Both the position numbers and the translations under genes were made by a program. Of a stretch of 64,000 bases of DNA, positions 53,716 to 64,000 are shown piece after piece. The DNA lies in contig JAWRVZ010000180.1 of assembly GCA_037043235.1 (NCBI GenBank), positions 1,160,001 through 1,224,000 of the forward strand, written 5' to 3'. The notes under the pieces were generated by a model. That model ran no database searches. It worked only from the letters and a program-made list of their open reading frames with translations, and was not told the origin of the DNA. The DNA comes from Rhodeus uyekii (lineage: Eukaryota > Chordata > Actinopteri > Cypriniformes > Acheilognathidae). Position 1 is the stretch's first letter, and each line of letters begins with the position of its first letter.

Positions 53716-54741
53716 CACCTCTCACCCTGCTTCTCAGATCTTGGTGCCAGGGACCACAGGACACTTTCAGGGTCTCAGAGAGTCTTTAACCCAAACCCAC
53801 ACGACAGCTTCAGGGATCTCAATGTCTCTAACCCACAGGACAGATTCAGGGGTCTCAGAGAGTCTCTAACCCACTGGACAGATTCAGGGGTTTCATAGAG
53901 TCTCTAACCCACAGGACAGCTTCAGGGGTCTCAGAGAGTCTCTAACCCACAGGACAGATTCAGGGGTCTCAGAGAGTCTCTAACCCACAGGACAGCTTCA
54001 GGGGTCTCAGAGAGTCTCTAACCCACAGGACAGCTTCAGGGGTTTCATAGTCTCTAACCCACAGGACAGCTTCAGGGGTTTCAGAGAGTCTCTAACCCAC
54101 AGGACAGATTCAGGGGTCTCATAGAGTCTCTAACCCATAAGACAGATTCAGGGGTCTCAGAGAGTCCCTAATCCACAGGACAGATTCAGGGGTTTCAGAG
54201 AGTCTCTAACCCACAGGACAGATTCAGGGGTCTCAGAGAGTCCCTAATCCACAGGACAGCTTCAGGGGTCTCATAGAGTCTCTAACCCATAAGACAGATT
54301 CAGGGGTCTCAGAGAGTCCCTAATCCACAGGACAGCTTCAGGGGTCTCAGAGAGTCCCTAATCCACAGGACACTTTCAGGGGTCTCAGAGAGTCCCTAAT
54401 CCACAGGACAGCTTCAGGGGTCTCATAGAGTCTCTAACCCATAAGACAGATTCAGGGGTCTCAGAGAGTCTCTAACCCACAGGACAGATTCAGGGGTCTC
54501 AGAGAGTCTCTAACCCACAGGACAGATTCAGGGGTCTCATAGTCTCTAACCCACAGGACAGATTCAGGGGTCTCATAGAGTCTCTAACCCATAGGACAGA
54601 TTCAGGGGTCTCAGAGAGTCTCTAACCCACAGGACAGATTCAGGGGTCTCATAGAGTCCCTAGCCCACAGGACAGATTCAGGGGTCTCATAGAGAGCCTA
54701 ACCCACAGAACAGATTCAGGGGTCTCATAGAGTCTCTAACC

Positions 54742-55518
54742 CAGGGGTGGGCAAACTACAGCCCGCGGGCCATATCCGGCCCGTTGGGCTTTTTATATCC
54801 GGCCCGTCGAACTTGCCGAACCTGTATTAAACCTCCTTCATTTTACATTTCCCTATAATGTCACTGTCGCGGCTGCAAGCGGCAGTGGCACTGAAGCTGT
54901 GCTGGAGAGCAGGCGTGTGTTGCGAACCCCTCTACACCCCCCTTTATGCCGTTAATTCCGTGCTAAAAAGGAACGAGCGCAAAACTGATGTTTGCGCACG
55001 CGTAAATTACATCCGCAAGCGGAAAACAGAGCTACACGTAAATACGGGTACCCGCGAGCTCATTTTAATCACTCGCGCGCGCGTGACATCTAATCTGCGC
55101 GTGCGCGAACATTCGCCCGCTCTCGACTGCTATTTTTGCTCGCGCGAGCACTTTTATTTTTGTCAGTCGTGCGGCAGGGCTTATTCTTGTAATAGTAACA
55201 TCAAACGTTATTGGTTAGTTCCCTTTTTTCCAGAGGTCAGTTGTGATTGGACGCCTGTGATTGTCAATCTAGAGCCGAGGCAAATATACGATTCAGTCAC
55301 ATTGCATATTATGGTTTATCTGTCGATTAAATTGTATTAATATTGTTTTGTTGTAATTTCACGTGTCCCTGTCGAGTGATTTAAGACCAAACTATACTTT
55401 ATACAGGTTTTCTAGGATTTTTTATAAGTAAATGCACAGGTACGACCTTCACTCTGGCCCCTCTGTCAATTTTAAGAAACCAATGTGGCCCGCGAGACAA
55501 ATAGTTTGCCCACCCCTG
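54742..55518 (+). mobile_element. Non-autonomous hAT element, copy B, in the minisatellite
   Basis: Starts CAGGGGTGGGCAAACTACAG, ends GTTTGCCCACCCCTG. Flanked by CTCTAACC on both sides (54734-54741 and 55519-55526), part of the minisatellite unit. Same family and orientation as 1334-2015, slightly longer. Confidence 0.93.
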
Positions 55519-56438
55519 CTCTAACCCATAAGACAGATTCAGGGGTCTCATAGAGTCCCTAATCCATAAGACAGATTCAGGGGTCTCATAGAGTCTCTAA
55601 CCCATAGGACAGATTCAGGGGTCTCAGAGAGTCTCTAACCCACAGGACAGATTCAGGGGTCTCATAGAGTCCCTAATCCATAAGACAGATTCAGGGGTCT
55701 CAGAGAGTCTCTAACCCACAGGACAGCTTCAGGGGTCTCAGAGAGTCTCTAACCCACAGGACAGATTCAGGGGTCTCAGAGAGTCTCTAACCCATAAGAC
55801 AGATTCAGGGGTCTCATAGAGTCCCTAATCCATAAGACAGATTCAGGGGTCTCAGAGAGTCTCTAACCCACAGGACAGCTTCAGGGGTCTCAGAGAGTCT
55901 CTAACCCACAGGACAGATTCAGGGGTCTCAGAGAGTCTCTAACCCATAAGACAGATTCAGGGGTCTCATAGAGTCCCTAATCCATAAGACAGATTCAGGG
56001 GTCTCATAGAGTCTCTAACCCATAGGACAGATTCAGGGGTCTCAGAGAGTCTCTAACCCACAGGACAGATACAGGGGTCTCATAGAGTCCCTAATCCATA
56101 AGACAGATTCAGGGGTCTCAGAGAGTCTCTAACCCACAGGACAGCTTCAGGGGTCTCAGAGAGTCTCTAACCCACATGACAGCTTCAGGGGTCTCAGAGA
56201 GTCTCTAACCCATAGGACAGATTCAGGGGTCTCATAGAGTCTCTAACCCATAGGACAGATTCAGTGGTCTCAGAGAGTCTCTAACCCACATGACAGCTTC
56301 AGGGGTCTCAGAGAGTCTCTAACCCATAAGACAGATTCAGGGGTCTCAGAGAGTCTCTAACCCATAGGACAGATTCAGGGGTCTCATAGAGTCTCTAACC
56401 CATAAGACAGATGCAGGGGTCTCATAGAGTCTCTAACC

Positions 56439-57598
56439 CAGTGGTTCTCAAACTGGGGGTCGCGGGATGATTTCAAGGGGTCGCGAGTTGGTTTGAAAAA
56501 ATTCTGTATTTTCTGATTACAAAAAATATTTTTCAATACTAAAAAATTAAGATTACAAATACATTTTTTGATTTCTAAAGACAGAATTGATTAGAAGGGG
56601 TTTTAAAAAAAAATGTAAATAATATTTTGTGACTCTAAGATATGGCGTCACCGTGCGGCGACTGATCGCTAGTTATCGATACTGCACGTGGAAACTGCAA
56701 CTGCAAGAATGGATAAATTTGTAATTCGCAAGGCTAAAAATGTTGAGGAAATTGTGGACAGTCAGCCTGAATCATCTGAACCGTGTACTTCTACAAAACA
56801 CAGGAGCAAGACCCCTTCTGACCAATGTAGGAAACGTCGGAAATATCAAGAGGAATTCATAATTCACAATTCCATAAGTATTTTCCAAAAGAGACGCAAC
56901 CAGAACTGTATGACTGGATACGGCAACCTTTCACTGAAACTAGGACTAATCTCCCCACAAAACTGGAAGATGCTTTTCCGGAGCTGTCCAGTGATCGGAA
57001 AAACATTAAAAACTTGTGTAAAAACGTAAAAACGGTGTGGCAATGGATGTACTGCTTCCTTTTGGTTCTACTTATTTGTGCGAGCAGACTTTTTCCACTG
57101 TTACATACATAAAAAAACAAATACAGATCACGTCTTGATGTTGAGGATGATCTGCGAGTAGCCGTATCCAACACCAGGCCACAGATTACGCTTTTGTGCA
57201 CCGAAAAACAAGTGCACCCTTCATACTGAAAGGTAAGCGTAATACAGTAAATATTATGGAAGTTTGTTTCCGCTATGTAAGAAAATATTTGAAAAGATAA
57301 TGGCAAATTTTTTTATCTAAAAATTGCGATTTTACATCTCGCAATTCTGTCTTGTTTTCTCATTGTGAAATTGTAATATAAATTTACAGTGCGAGTTATA
57401 AAGTTATAAATGATATAAAGTCGCAATTACCTTTTGTATTTTTTTTTATTATGTGGTGGAAACAAGCTTCCAAAGGAAGTGGATGTGGATTTAAAACATT
57501 TTTTTTTGTTTATTGTTTGTGTATTCTGTGGTAGTGGGTCGCGAGTTCTCGTCGATGTTAGTTTAGGGGTCGCTGGCTAAAAAGTTTGAGAACCACTG
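56439..57598 (+). mobile_element. hAT element with transposase remnants, in the minisatellite
   Basis: The ends CAGTGGTTCTCAAACTG and AGTTTGAGAACCACTG are inverted. It is flanked by perfect CTCTAACC duplications (56431-56438 and 57599-57606). The 1160-bp element keeps two pieces of its transposase and has lost the middle. Confidence 0.93.
56688..57230 (+). pseudogene. hAT transposase remnant (N- and C-terminal pieces)
   Basis: MDKFVIRKAKNVEEI and CRKRRKYQEEF at 56709-56860 resemble the start of ZBED/SCAND3-type hAT transposases. At about 57040-57225, broken frames give STYLCEQTFSTVTYIKKQ and SRLDVEDDLRVAVSNTRPQI, the hAT dimerisation region. The catalytic core is deleted and frames are broken. 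Confidence 0.8.
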
Positions 57599-58708
57599 CT
57601 CTAACCCAAAGGACAGATTCAGGGGTCTCATAGAGTCTCTAACCCATAAGACAGATTCAGGGGTCTCAGAGAGTCCCTAACCCACAGGACAGATTCAGGG
57701 GTCTCATAGAGTCTCTAACCCACAGGACAGATTCAGGGGTCTCAGAGAGTCCCTAACCCATAAGACAGATTCAGGGGTCTCAGAGAGTCCCTAACCCATA
57801 AGACAGATTCAGGGGTCTCAGAGAGTCCCTAACCCATAAGACAGATTCAGGGGTCTCAGAGAGTCTCTAACCCATAAGACAGATTCAGGGGTCTCAGAGA
57901 GTCCCTAACCCATAAGACAGATTCAGGGGTCTCAGAGAGTCCCTAACCCATAAGACAGATTCAGGGGTCTCAGAGAGTCTCTAACCCACAGGACAGATTC
58001 AGGGGTCTCAGAGAGTCTCTAACCCATAAGACAGATTCAGGGGTCTCAGAGAGTCCCTAACCCATAAGACAGATTCAGGGGTCTCAGAGAGTCCCTAACC
58101 CATAAGACAGATTCAGGGGTCTCAGAGAGTCTCTAACCCACAGGACAGATTCAGGGGTCTCAGAGAGTCTCTAACCCATAAGACAGATTCAGGGGTCTCA
58201 GAGAGTCCCTAACCCATAAGACAGATTCAGGGGTCTCAGAGAGTCTCTAACCCATAAGACAGATTCAGGGGTCTCAGAGAGTCTCTAACCCACAGGACAG
58301 ATTCAGGGGTCTCAGAGAGTCTCTAACCCATAAGACAGATTCAGGGGTCTCAGAGAGTCTCTAACCCATAAGACAGATTCAGGGGTCTCAGAGAGTCTCT
58401 AACCCACAGGACAGATTCAGGGGTCTCAGAGAGTCTCTAACCCATAAGACAGATTCAGGGGTCTCAGAGAGTCCCTAACCCATAAGACAGATTCAGGGGT
58501 CTCAGAGAGTCCCTAACCCACAGGACAGATTCAGGGGTCTCATAGAGTCTCTAACCAATAAGACAGATTCAGGGGTCTCAGAGAGTCCCTAACCCATAAG
58601 ACAGATTCAGGGGTCTCAGAGAGTCCCTAACCCACAGGACAGATTCAGGGGTCTCAGAGAGTCCCTAACCCATAAGACAGATTCAGGGGTCTCAGAGAGT
58701 CTCTAACC

Positions 58709-59373
58709 CAGGGGTGGGCAAACTATTTGTCTCGCGGGCCATTGGTTTCTTAAAATTGACAGACTGGCCGGGGTGAAGGTTGTACCTGTGCATTTACTTA
58801 TAAGAAATCCTAGAAAACCTGTATAAAGTATAGGTTGGTCTTAAATCACTCGACTGGGACACGTGAAATTACAACAAAACAATATTAACAATTTAATCGA
58901 CAGAAAAACCATAATATGCAATGTGACTGAATTGTATATTTGACTCAGCTCTAGATTGAGAATCACAGGCGTCCAATCACAACTGACCTCTGGAAAAAGG
59001 GAACTAACCAATGACGTTTGATGTTACTATTACAAGAGCAAGTGCTCGCGCGAGCAAAAACAGCAGTCGAGAGCGGGCGAATGTTCGCGCGCGCGCGAGA
59101 GTGATTAAAATGAGCTCGCGGGTACCCGTATTTACGTGTAGCTCTGTTTTGGCGCTCGTTCCTTTTTAGCACGGAATTAACGCCATAAAGGGGGGTGTAG
59201 AGGGGTTTGCGACACACGCCTGCTCTCCATCACAGCTTCAGCGCCACTTCCGCTTGCAGCCGCGATAGAGTGACATTACAGGTAAATGTAAAAAGAAGGA
59301 GGTTTAATGCAGGTTTGGCAAGTTCGGCGGGCCGGATTAAAAAGCCCAACGGGCCGTAGTTTGCCCACCCCTG
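58709..59373 (-). mobile_element. Non-autonomous hAT element, copy D, inverted, in the minisatellite
   Basis: Same family as copies A and B but in the opposite orientation (the GGCCCGCGAGACAAATAGTT complement comes first). Ends CAGGGGTGGGCAAACTA and GTTTGCCCACCCCTG. Left flank CTCTAACC (58701-58708); right flank GTCTAGAC (59374-59381), matching at 5 of 8 positions and followed by the expected CATAAG. Confidence 0.88.
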
Positions 59374-59514
59374 GTCTAGACCATAAGACAGATTCAGGGG
59401 TCTAAGAGAGTCCCTAACCCACAGGACAGATTCAGGGGTCTCACAGAGTGTGACCATGTTTTGCTGCTGTGGAAAAATACTTATTGTTGAGACTGCAATG
59501 AAAACCAAACCAAA

Positions 59515-60778
59515 ACTTTTACAAGTTTTTGTAAAACTTTATTTTTGCAAGGCCATTCGCATACAAAGTTTCTGCAGAGAAAGACATCCTCACCCACTAT
59601 GGTCTGACTTAAATACACACTTCACACATGACTTCTGCTGTTTTCCTGTCATGCTGAATTAGTTGAAGCCCTATTCCATAGAAGTAAAAGATTTTGGAAG
59701 TAAACTAGGCTGCCAAAAGAGCACAGACCAACAGCAACACTCGCGTGCTTCAACTGTGGTCACTCTTTTCATAGCCACTCTCAGGTCAAAACAAAGTACT
59801 AGGGCTGTGTGGTCACAAATCAGTTAAAGTCTGTGAGTATATGTAGCAAGATGTCTAACAAACCATTTGACAAAATGTAAACTTTTTTTTAATACAATGA
59901 CCTATTTGTTGACAAATGAAAAGAAGTACATTTGATTCTTTATGCCATGACCCTTTACAAACACAAACAGCCATTAGTGGGGAAGACGGCAGAGAAAGTG
60001 TAGAGCTTTCCCGCTAAACCTGGTACAGACACGCCGTCCTTTACAGAGAACATCACGCTTCTCCTCTAGTGTACATCCAAGGAGAAAGAGTAAACATATG
60101 AAAATACATAAATATAGACCACATGAACACAGCCTGCCGGAGAAGAATGAAACCGTTTCTCCTTGCATTGCCTTTTTACTCCTTTTGTTGGCACACTTTT
60201 ATTTATTGTTTATTTGTGCAGGGAATCTGAGACCTGAGTTTGCATCGCTTCAACACTACATCAGATAAACCCTCACACACATGCACCATCTTCCTCACTT
60301 CAACCCTTTTCAGTTTACCTGACTTGATTGTCCTGAAATGAGTTTAAAAAAGCACAACATAATCATGGGGATTTTGGTCTACAGTAAAGCACTGCATTGA
60401 TGAGAACACTGAAAGTCATCGAGAACAAAAGTGTCATGTTACCAACACTCACTACTGTCATACAGCTAAAAGATATATTCTGATGTCGTCACATTTGAGA
60501 AAACCCTGCATAATAAAAATGAGCAGATTCCTGAGTCAGCCGAGGAAACACGTAACAGTGAATCTCAAATAAAACTTTAAATAAATAAAACCGAACAAAA
60601 GAAAAGATTTCCCTCTGAATCAAAGCATTATGATGGAGTGAGATGTGACCGTTCATTCTGGAGCAAAAGATAAAGCGTCTCTGACTACATTAAAACCCTG
60701 ATAAAGAACATGATATTAAAGCTGAAAATAAAACACTGAAAGCCTGGCTGTGAGATCCTGAGAGTCAAGCTCAGCGTT
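59515..60778 (-). other. samhd1: samhd1 3' UTR (approximate)
   Basis: Non-coding on the - strand after the samhd1 stop. An AATAAA on the - strand at 59543-59538 is a candidate poly(A) signal and would end the transcript close to the minisatellite edge. Another lies near 60203-60198. Confidence 0.4.
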
Positions 60779-60946
60779 TCAGTGGCTGCTTTCTCCCGGA
60801 GCTGGAAACAGCTTCATTTTAACATGACGTCCAGTCTTCCTGGGCGTTTGATCACTGGTTCCCGGATGCATGCCTTCATCGCTGCAGTCGTCCCGTTCCC
60901 AGTCTCGCTTGAGTGGCGTGAGCTCCGGAGCGATTATATCTCCATC
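60779..60946 (-). CDS. samhd1: samhd1 terminal exon with CDK-type TPLK
   Basis: Encodes DGDIIAPELTPLKRDW, then an acidic and a basic stretch ending KLFPAPGESSH before TGA (60781-60779). TPLK occupies the place of the cell-cycle CDK site in mammalian SAMHD1. A second TPRK follows about 27 residues later. Acceptor TTTCAG. Confidence 0.93.
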   Translation of the reverse strand, partial: DGDIIAPELTPLKRDWERDDCSDEGMHPGTSDQTPRKTGRHVKMKLFPAPGESSH

Positions 60947-63900
60947 CTGAAACACAAGCGTTCAGCGCTGTTATCCAACGCCTCAAACCATCCCTCACCA
61001 CTATTCTCTTCTCATTTAAATGACTAACACTAAAAATAAAATGTATACAAACAAAATAATTGGTACATAAACAGCAATGCATTTTTTTGTTGAATTTTAT
61101 GCATCCCAAAATAACTCAATCGAAACACATTTATTTACAAAATAAAGGTTAAAGATGTTTTAGTTCCTGAACCCATCCGCCAGGAGCAGAGCCTCACCTG
61201 CGGTTTAGTGAAGTTGTTATTCATGCACCACTGGACGAAGCACTTTTGAGCAGCTTCCAGGCTCTTGTCATCCGCCTTCTTGCAGTACACCCTGATCAGC
61301 TGCTCAGCGAAGCACTCCGGCAGGAGCTTGGACACCTGTCACACACACACACACCAGCAAACACTAGATCATTGCATTTCACACAGACAATATATGGAGG
61401 ACTTCGTTCTGCTGCGATACTCCCGCAGCACCAGCACTGGGACCACTGCACCGTTTGCAACACAAGCGTCATGTGATGAAGAGCGGTTACAAGAGATTTT
61501 GAGGCCAGAATGCAGTTCCTCAGATGTGTGACATGACGTGAGACACAGAGAATCGGGATACTGCAAGTGTGAGAATACAGCTGAATGGAAGTAAATACAC
61601 AGACTCAGCGTACACTTCTTCTTCCTTACAAAGAATGAAGTGAATGTGCGTAAGCAGCAGAGTTAAACACTGAGCATCCTCTCTCTCCCAGCGAGAAGCT
61701 CCGGCTCAATGCACTAAACTCCCACCAGATCTCCTGCGGAAACAACAACTGGACGGCTACAGCAATACAAACTAAACTCATACAGAATATAAAACTAATT
61801 AACAATCATCTGAAATGTTCACTTACACATTACCTTTGTGAAAGAAAAATGACACCCAAACAAAAACAAAGTGGCTGGTTCTCGGCAGACGTTAATGTGC
61901 GAGACAGCCATGGACTGTGATGCCAACGAATAAACCGCATGAAAACAGCGGATCTGTTATGTTCAGCAGGACTATACCCGGTTAATCGTGAAGGAGGGAG
62001 CTGAATCTGCGTGTACCTGATTCTTGCGGATCTTGATGGCTTTGGTGGGATCGTTCTTACAGTAAAAGTGCACATTGTTGATGGGGTTTTGCTCCTTCAT
62101 CCCATAATCCATGTGAATGACCTAAAGAACAAAAGAGGATAGTGGACAAAACACTCAGTACAGTTTGACATGCTGCATTACACTCCTTCACTGATTATGT
62201 TTTAATTACTTATGCAGGGTTTTTGTAAGCTCAAAGCCTAATGAACCAATCAGAGCGCAACAACACAATAGAATAAATGTGTTCACAATGGCCTCCATCA
62301 TCAACACAAAGGCAAGCATCTCAGGAATGATTTTACGTAACAAATGAACTCAAACAGGGGAAAAGTCTGAAATTAAAGCTTTGCATCAACTTTAAACTCA
62401 CTTTCAGGGAAGATGCAACGCTGACACTTTAAGGGACTTACAGACAGAGACATATAGTAATGTTTGCGGTTTTCTTGTAGTTCATTGACACGCCTCAACA
62501 TCACATTCATCAGCGCTGAAGAACTGAGCGCAAGCCAAAGTCAATGTTCCTCTGAGCGATCCGAGTCCTGCCCTCGACTGCTGGAGGACACGAGGACTAG
62601 ATCAGCAGCACTGGCGGTTTAAACGCGTCTCAACAGAGCAGAACGCTCCCTTCCGCTTCAAAATCAACAAAGCAGCACAAACAACACACGTACATTAACT
62701 ACAAAGTCCTCTGCGATCAGGTTGCCGTCTGTGCCGCTGGGTTTGGATCGGGCGACTTCCTTCGCCCAGTCCAGCAGTTTCTCCTGCAAGAGATCACAGA
62801 TGAAATCACACACTTTGCTCTTTCTTTATCAACCATTTTGTAGAGACACAACGTTTATATTCCCTACACCATTCTCCTTATACAATGATTGTCATGTGAG
62901 GAAAGCGGCACTGGCGGTGTATTGCTGCTCCACACGGGTGAACTGCCAGAGGATTATTTCAATGGGTGAAAGCCCTATAATGGTTTCAAGGGGTGGAAAC
63001 ATGAGGCATTTCATGCGTCTGAATCAAAAGATCTAATCCGGTCACTCTGCGGCTGAACCTTGACTTGTGTGCGGCCGTTACCCAAAGCCAGTGATTATAG
63101 AGTTATAAGTATGGATCTCCTCACAGAAACGTATGGCTCTAGGACGCTTGAGGATAGGTAATGTTTATTCCGAGTGAATGAGCCTCTAACCCTTCAGAGC
63201 ATGTCATTTTTAAACTTTTAATGATTTTTTCCCCTACAAAATCACCCCAATCAATCTAGAATGATTAATTCTCTCCAAATGGAATAATTCAAGCCATCTG
63301 GGGAAGTTATTTCCATATCGCAACATATAAATCCCAGAAGAATATCTGGATGTGAGTTCTGCCCAATACGGTCTGCTTCCGGCCAATGAACACGGGACAG
63401 ACACACGGGTTCATGACACTCACAGCCTGTTTGGGTTATTCTGTAGATTTCCATGGCAAGGTTGAAACGTGATTCAGAAGCCACAGAACTTTTATTCTCT
63501 CTCCATTTTAATTTCTTGTGTTTTTGTAACTGTTATTTGCACTGTCCATGCGGACCCGTTTACCTTTCACTGCCGGTTGTGTATCCTGTACATAACTGTG
63601 TATTTGACAAATAAAACAGAGTTTGATGTTGTACGACAGTGAAACGAGGCTCTGAGGAACGTGTCTGGTGTTTCTGCGCTCACCGGTGACACGTCCACAT
63701 GCGTGTGTGATGTGGTCTGGCCCACACACTTGTAGAGGCGTCTGCAGACGATGTTGTGCAGAATGGCTCGAGCCTCGGACAGCTCCGGAGCAGACGAGTA
63801 CAGAATCTGCTCAAAGATTTGATCTAAAAACAAGCATTCGCTCATGAAACACACACAGCCCTCGTTTCATCGCTCGTGCGGTATCTTGTGTTGCGAGCGG

Positions 63901-64000
63901 ACTCCGCGGGAGGGCTACCTGTGAGCTTGCTGTAGGCCTCCATGTCTTCTATAGCCGAAGAGATGCTGAACATCTTCCCAGAAGAGCCCTGGATTCGGAT
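60779..64000 (-). CDS. samhd1: Deoxynucleoside triphosphate triphosphohydrolase SAMHD1, 3' part
   Basis: SAMHD1 hydrolyses dNTPs to deoxynucleosides and triphosphate, and is a tetramer activated by GTP and dNTPs. Only its C-terminal exons lie here, - strand, 5' to 3': 64000-63919 (cut), 63823-63684, 62783-62694, 62121-62017, 61335-61198, 60946-60779. Diagnostic segments: SAIEDMEAYSKLT, IFEQILYSSAPELSEARAIL, RRLYKCVG, GNLIAEDFVVN, HMDYGMKEQNPINNVHFYC and CFAEQLIRVYCKKADDKSLE. The N-terminal SAM domain and HD catalytic motif lie outside the window. Phases are consistent and no premature stop was seen. Confidence 0.95.
61198..61335 (-). CDS. samhd1: samhd1 exon, FAEQLIRVYCKK
   Basis: 138 nt, 46 codons: VSKLLPECFAEQLIRVYCKK, ADDKSLEAAQKCFVQWCMNN, NFTKPQ. 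Acceptor GTGACAG, donor gtgagg. Confidence 0.95.
61336..62016. other. samhd1 intron with a short CA run
   Basis: A short CACACACACACACC run near 61341 lies just upstream (on the - strand) of the 61335 acceptor. Otherwise featureless. Confidence 0.4.
62017..62121 (-). CDS. samhd1: samhd1 exon, MDYGM
   Basis: 105 nt, 35 codons: VIHMDYGMKEQNPINNVHFY, then CKNDPTKAIKIRKNQ. This region forms part of the allosteric/tetramer interface in the family. Acceptor TCTTTAG, donor gtacac. Confidence 0.94.
62122..62690. other. samhd1 intron, no feature seen
   Basis: No repeat or ORF of note between the EKLLDW and MDYGM exons. Confidence 0.4.
62694..62783 (-). CDS. samhd1: samhd1 exon, EKLLDW
   Basis: 90 nt, exactly 30 codons: EKLLDWAKEVARSKPSGTDG, then NLIAEDFVVN. 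Acceptor TTGCAG, donor gtacgt. Confidence 0.94.
62784..63683. other. samhd1 intron, no feature seen
   Basis: Open frames here are domain-free. Intronic. Confidence 0.4.
63684..63823 (-). CDS. samhd1: samhd1 exon with RRLYKCVG
   Basis: 140 nt. Encodes DQIFEQILYSSAPELSEARA, ILHNIVCRRLYKCVGQTTSH, then THVDVSP. Acceptor TTTTTAG, donor gtgagc. Confidence 0.93.
63919..64000 (-). CDS. samhd1: samhd1 exon, cut by window edge
   Basis: Encodes IRIQGSSGKMFSISSAIEDM, then EAYSKLT, ending at donor gtagcc. The upstream boundary is outside the window. Confidence 0.93.

Larger units (their letters stand above)
53760..59452. repeat. 38-bp minisatellite array, about 80 units, with hAT insertions
   Basis: The unit reads GACAGATTCAGGGGTCTCAG then AGAGTCTCTAACCCATAA, 38 bp, with recurrent variants (GCTTC for GATTC, CATAG for CAGAG, CCCTAATCC for TCTAACC, CACAG for CATAA). 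Subtracting three insertions leaves about 3.06 kb, roughly 80 units. Part of it has a 152-bp higher-order period (four units): the variant CCCTAATCCATAAG recurs at 55671, 55823 and 55975. No unit is a gene. It lies between the convergent l1cam and samhd1. Confidence 0.97.

Noticed and set aside
54858..55340. 160-codon frame in copy B of the hAT element
   Set aside because: The related frames at 1324-1638 and 58963-59217 are all inside the non-autonomous hAT family and show no transposase motif.
53760..59452. Regular repeats that could suggest a CRISPR array
   Set aside because: There are no unique spacers. Units are head-to-tail 38-bp copies in a vertebrate genome.

Overview
The window is vertebrate nuclear DNA from a teleost, most likely a cyprinid. 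It contains widely spaced short exons with GT-AG introns, abundant CA/GT and AT microsatellites, L2-type LINEs whose ORF1 carries an esterase-like domain, Tc1/mariner, hAT and Tigger/pogo DNA transposons, tRNA-derived SINEs and solo LTRs. There is no bacterial-style gene organisation.

Two host genes lie tail to tail. The first, on the + strand, is a complete L1 cell adhesion molecule gene (l1cam). It has a probable non-coding first exon ending at 6789, a start codon at 19312 and a stop at 49994-49996. Twenty-eight coding exons could be placed by eye. Their summed length is 3825 nt, exactly 1275 codons, so the phases close over the whole gene. The predicted 1274-residue protein has a signal peptide, six Ig domains, five fibronectin type III domains, one transmembrane helix and the conserved L1 cytoplasmic tail with the FIGQY ankyrin-binding motif. 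Both hallmark L1 microexons are present: a 15-nt exon near the N-terminus and the 12-nt RSLE exon in the tail. The second gene, on the - strand from 60779 to beyond the window edge, is the 3' part of samhd1 (six exons seen, the outermost cut by the window).

Layout: 1-5230 is old transposon debris (LTR fragments, a Ty3/Gypsy pol remnant split by a hAT element, L2 pieces, two solo LTRs). 6600-6789 is the likely l1cam promoter-proximal exon. 6790-19193 is the large first intron, with an L2 copy and a nested Tigger/MULE-like complex. 19194-51900 holds the coding exons and 3' UTR; the introns contain four further LINE copies, a Tc1 element with three nested insertions, a Tigger element, solo LTRs and MITEs, and a repeat-borne small membrane-protein ORF that I do not recognise (47577-48101). 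53760-59450 is a large 38-bp minisatellite between the two convergent genes, containing three hAT-type insertions. 59450-64000 is samhd1.

I did not find a gene cluster that looks like a new biological system. The best leads are the three hAT insertions at the same octamer of the minisatellite unit, the unidentified transmembrane ORF at 47.6-48.1 kb, the (GT)n tract that serves as the 3' splice-site context of l1cam exon 25, and the long fold-back element with a 9-bp duplication. All calls were made by reading the sequence; no database search was run.
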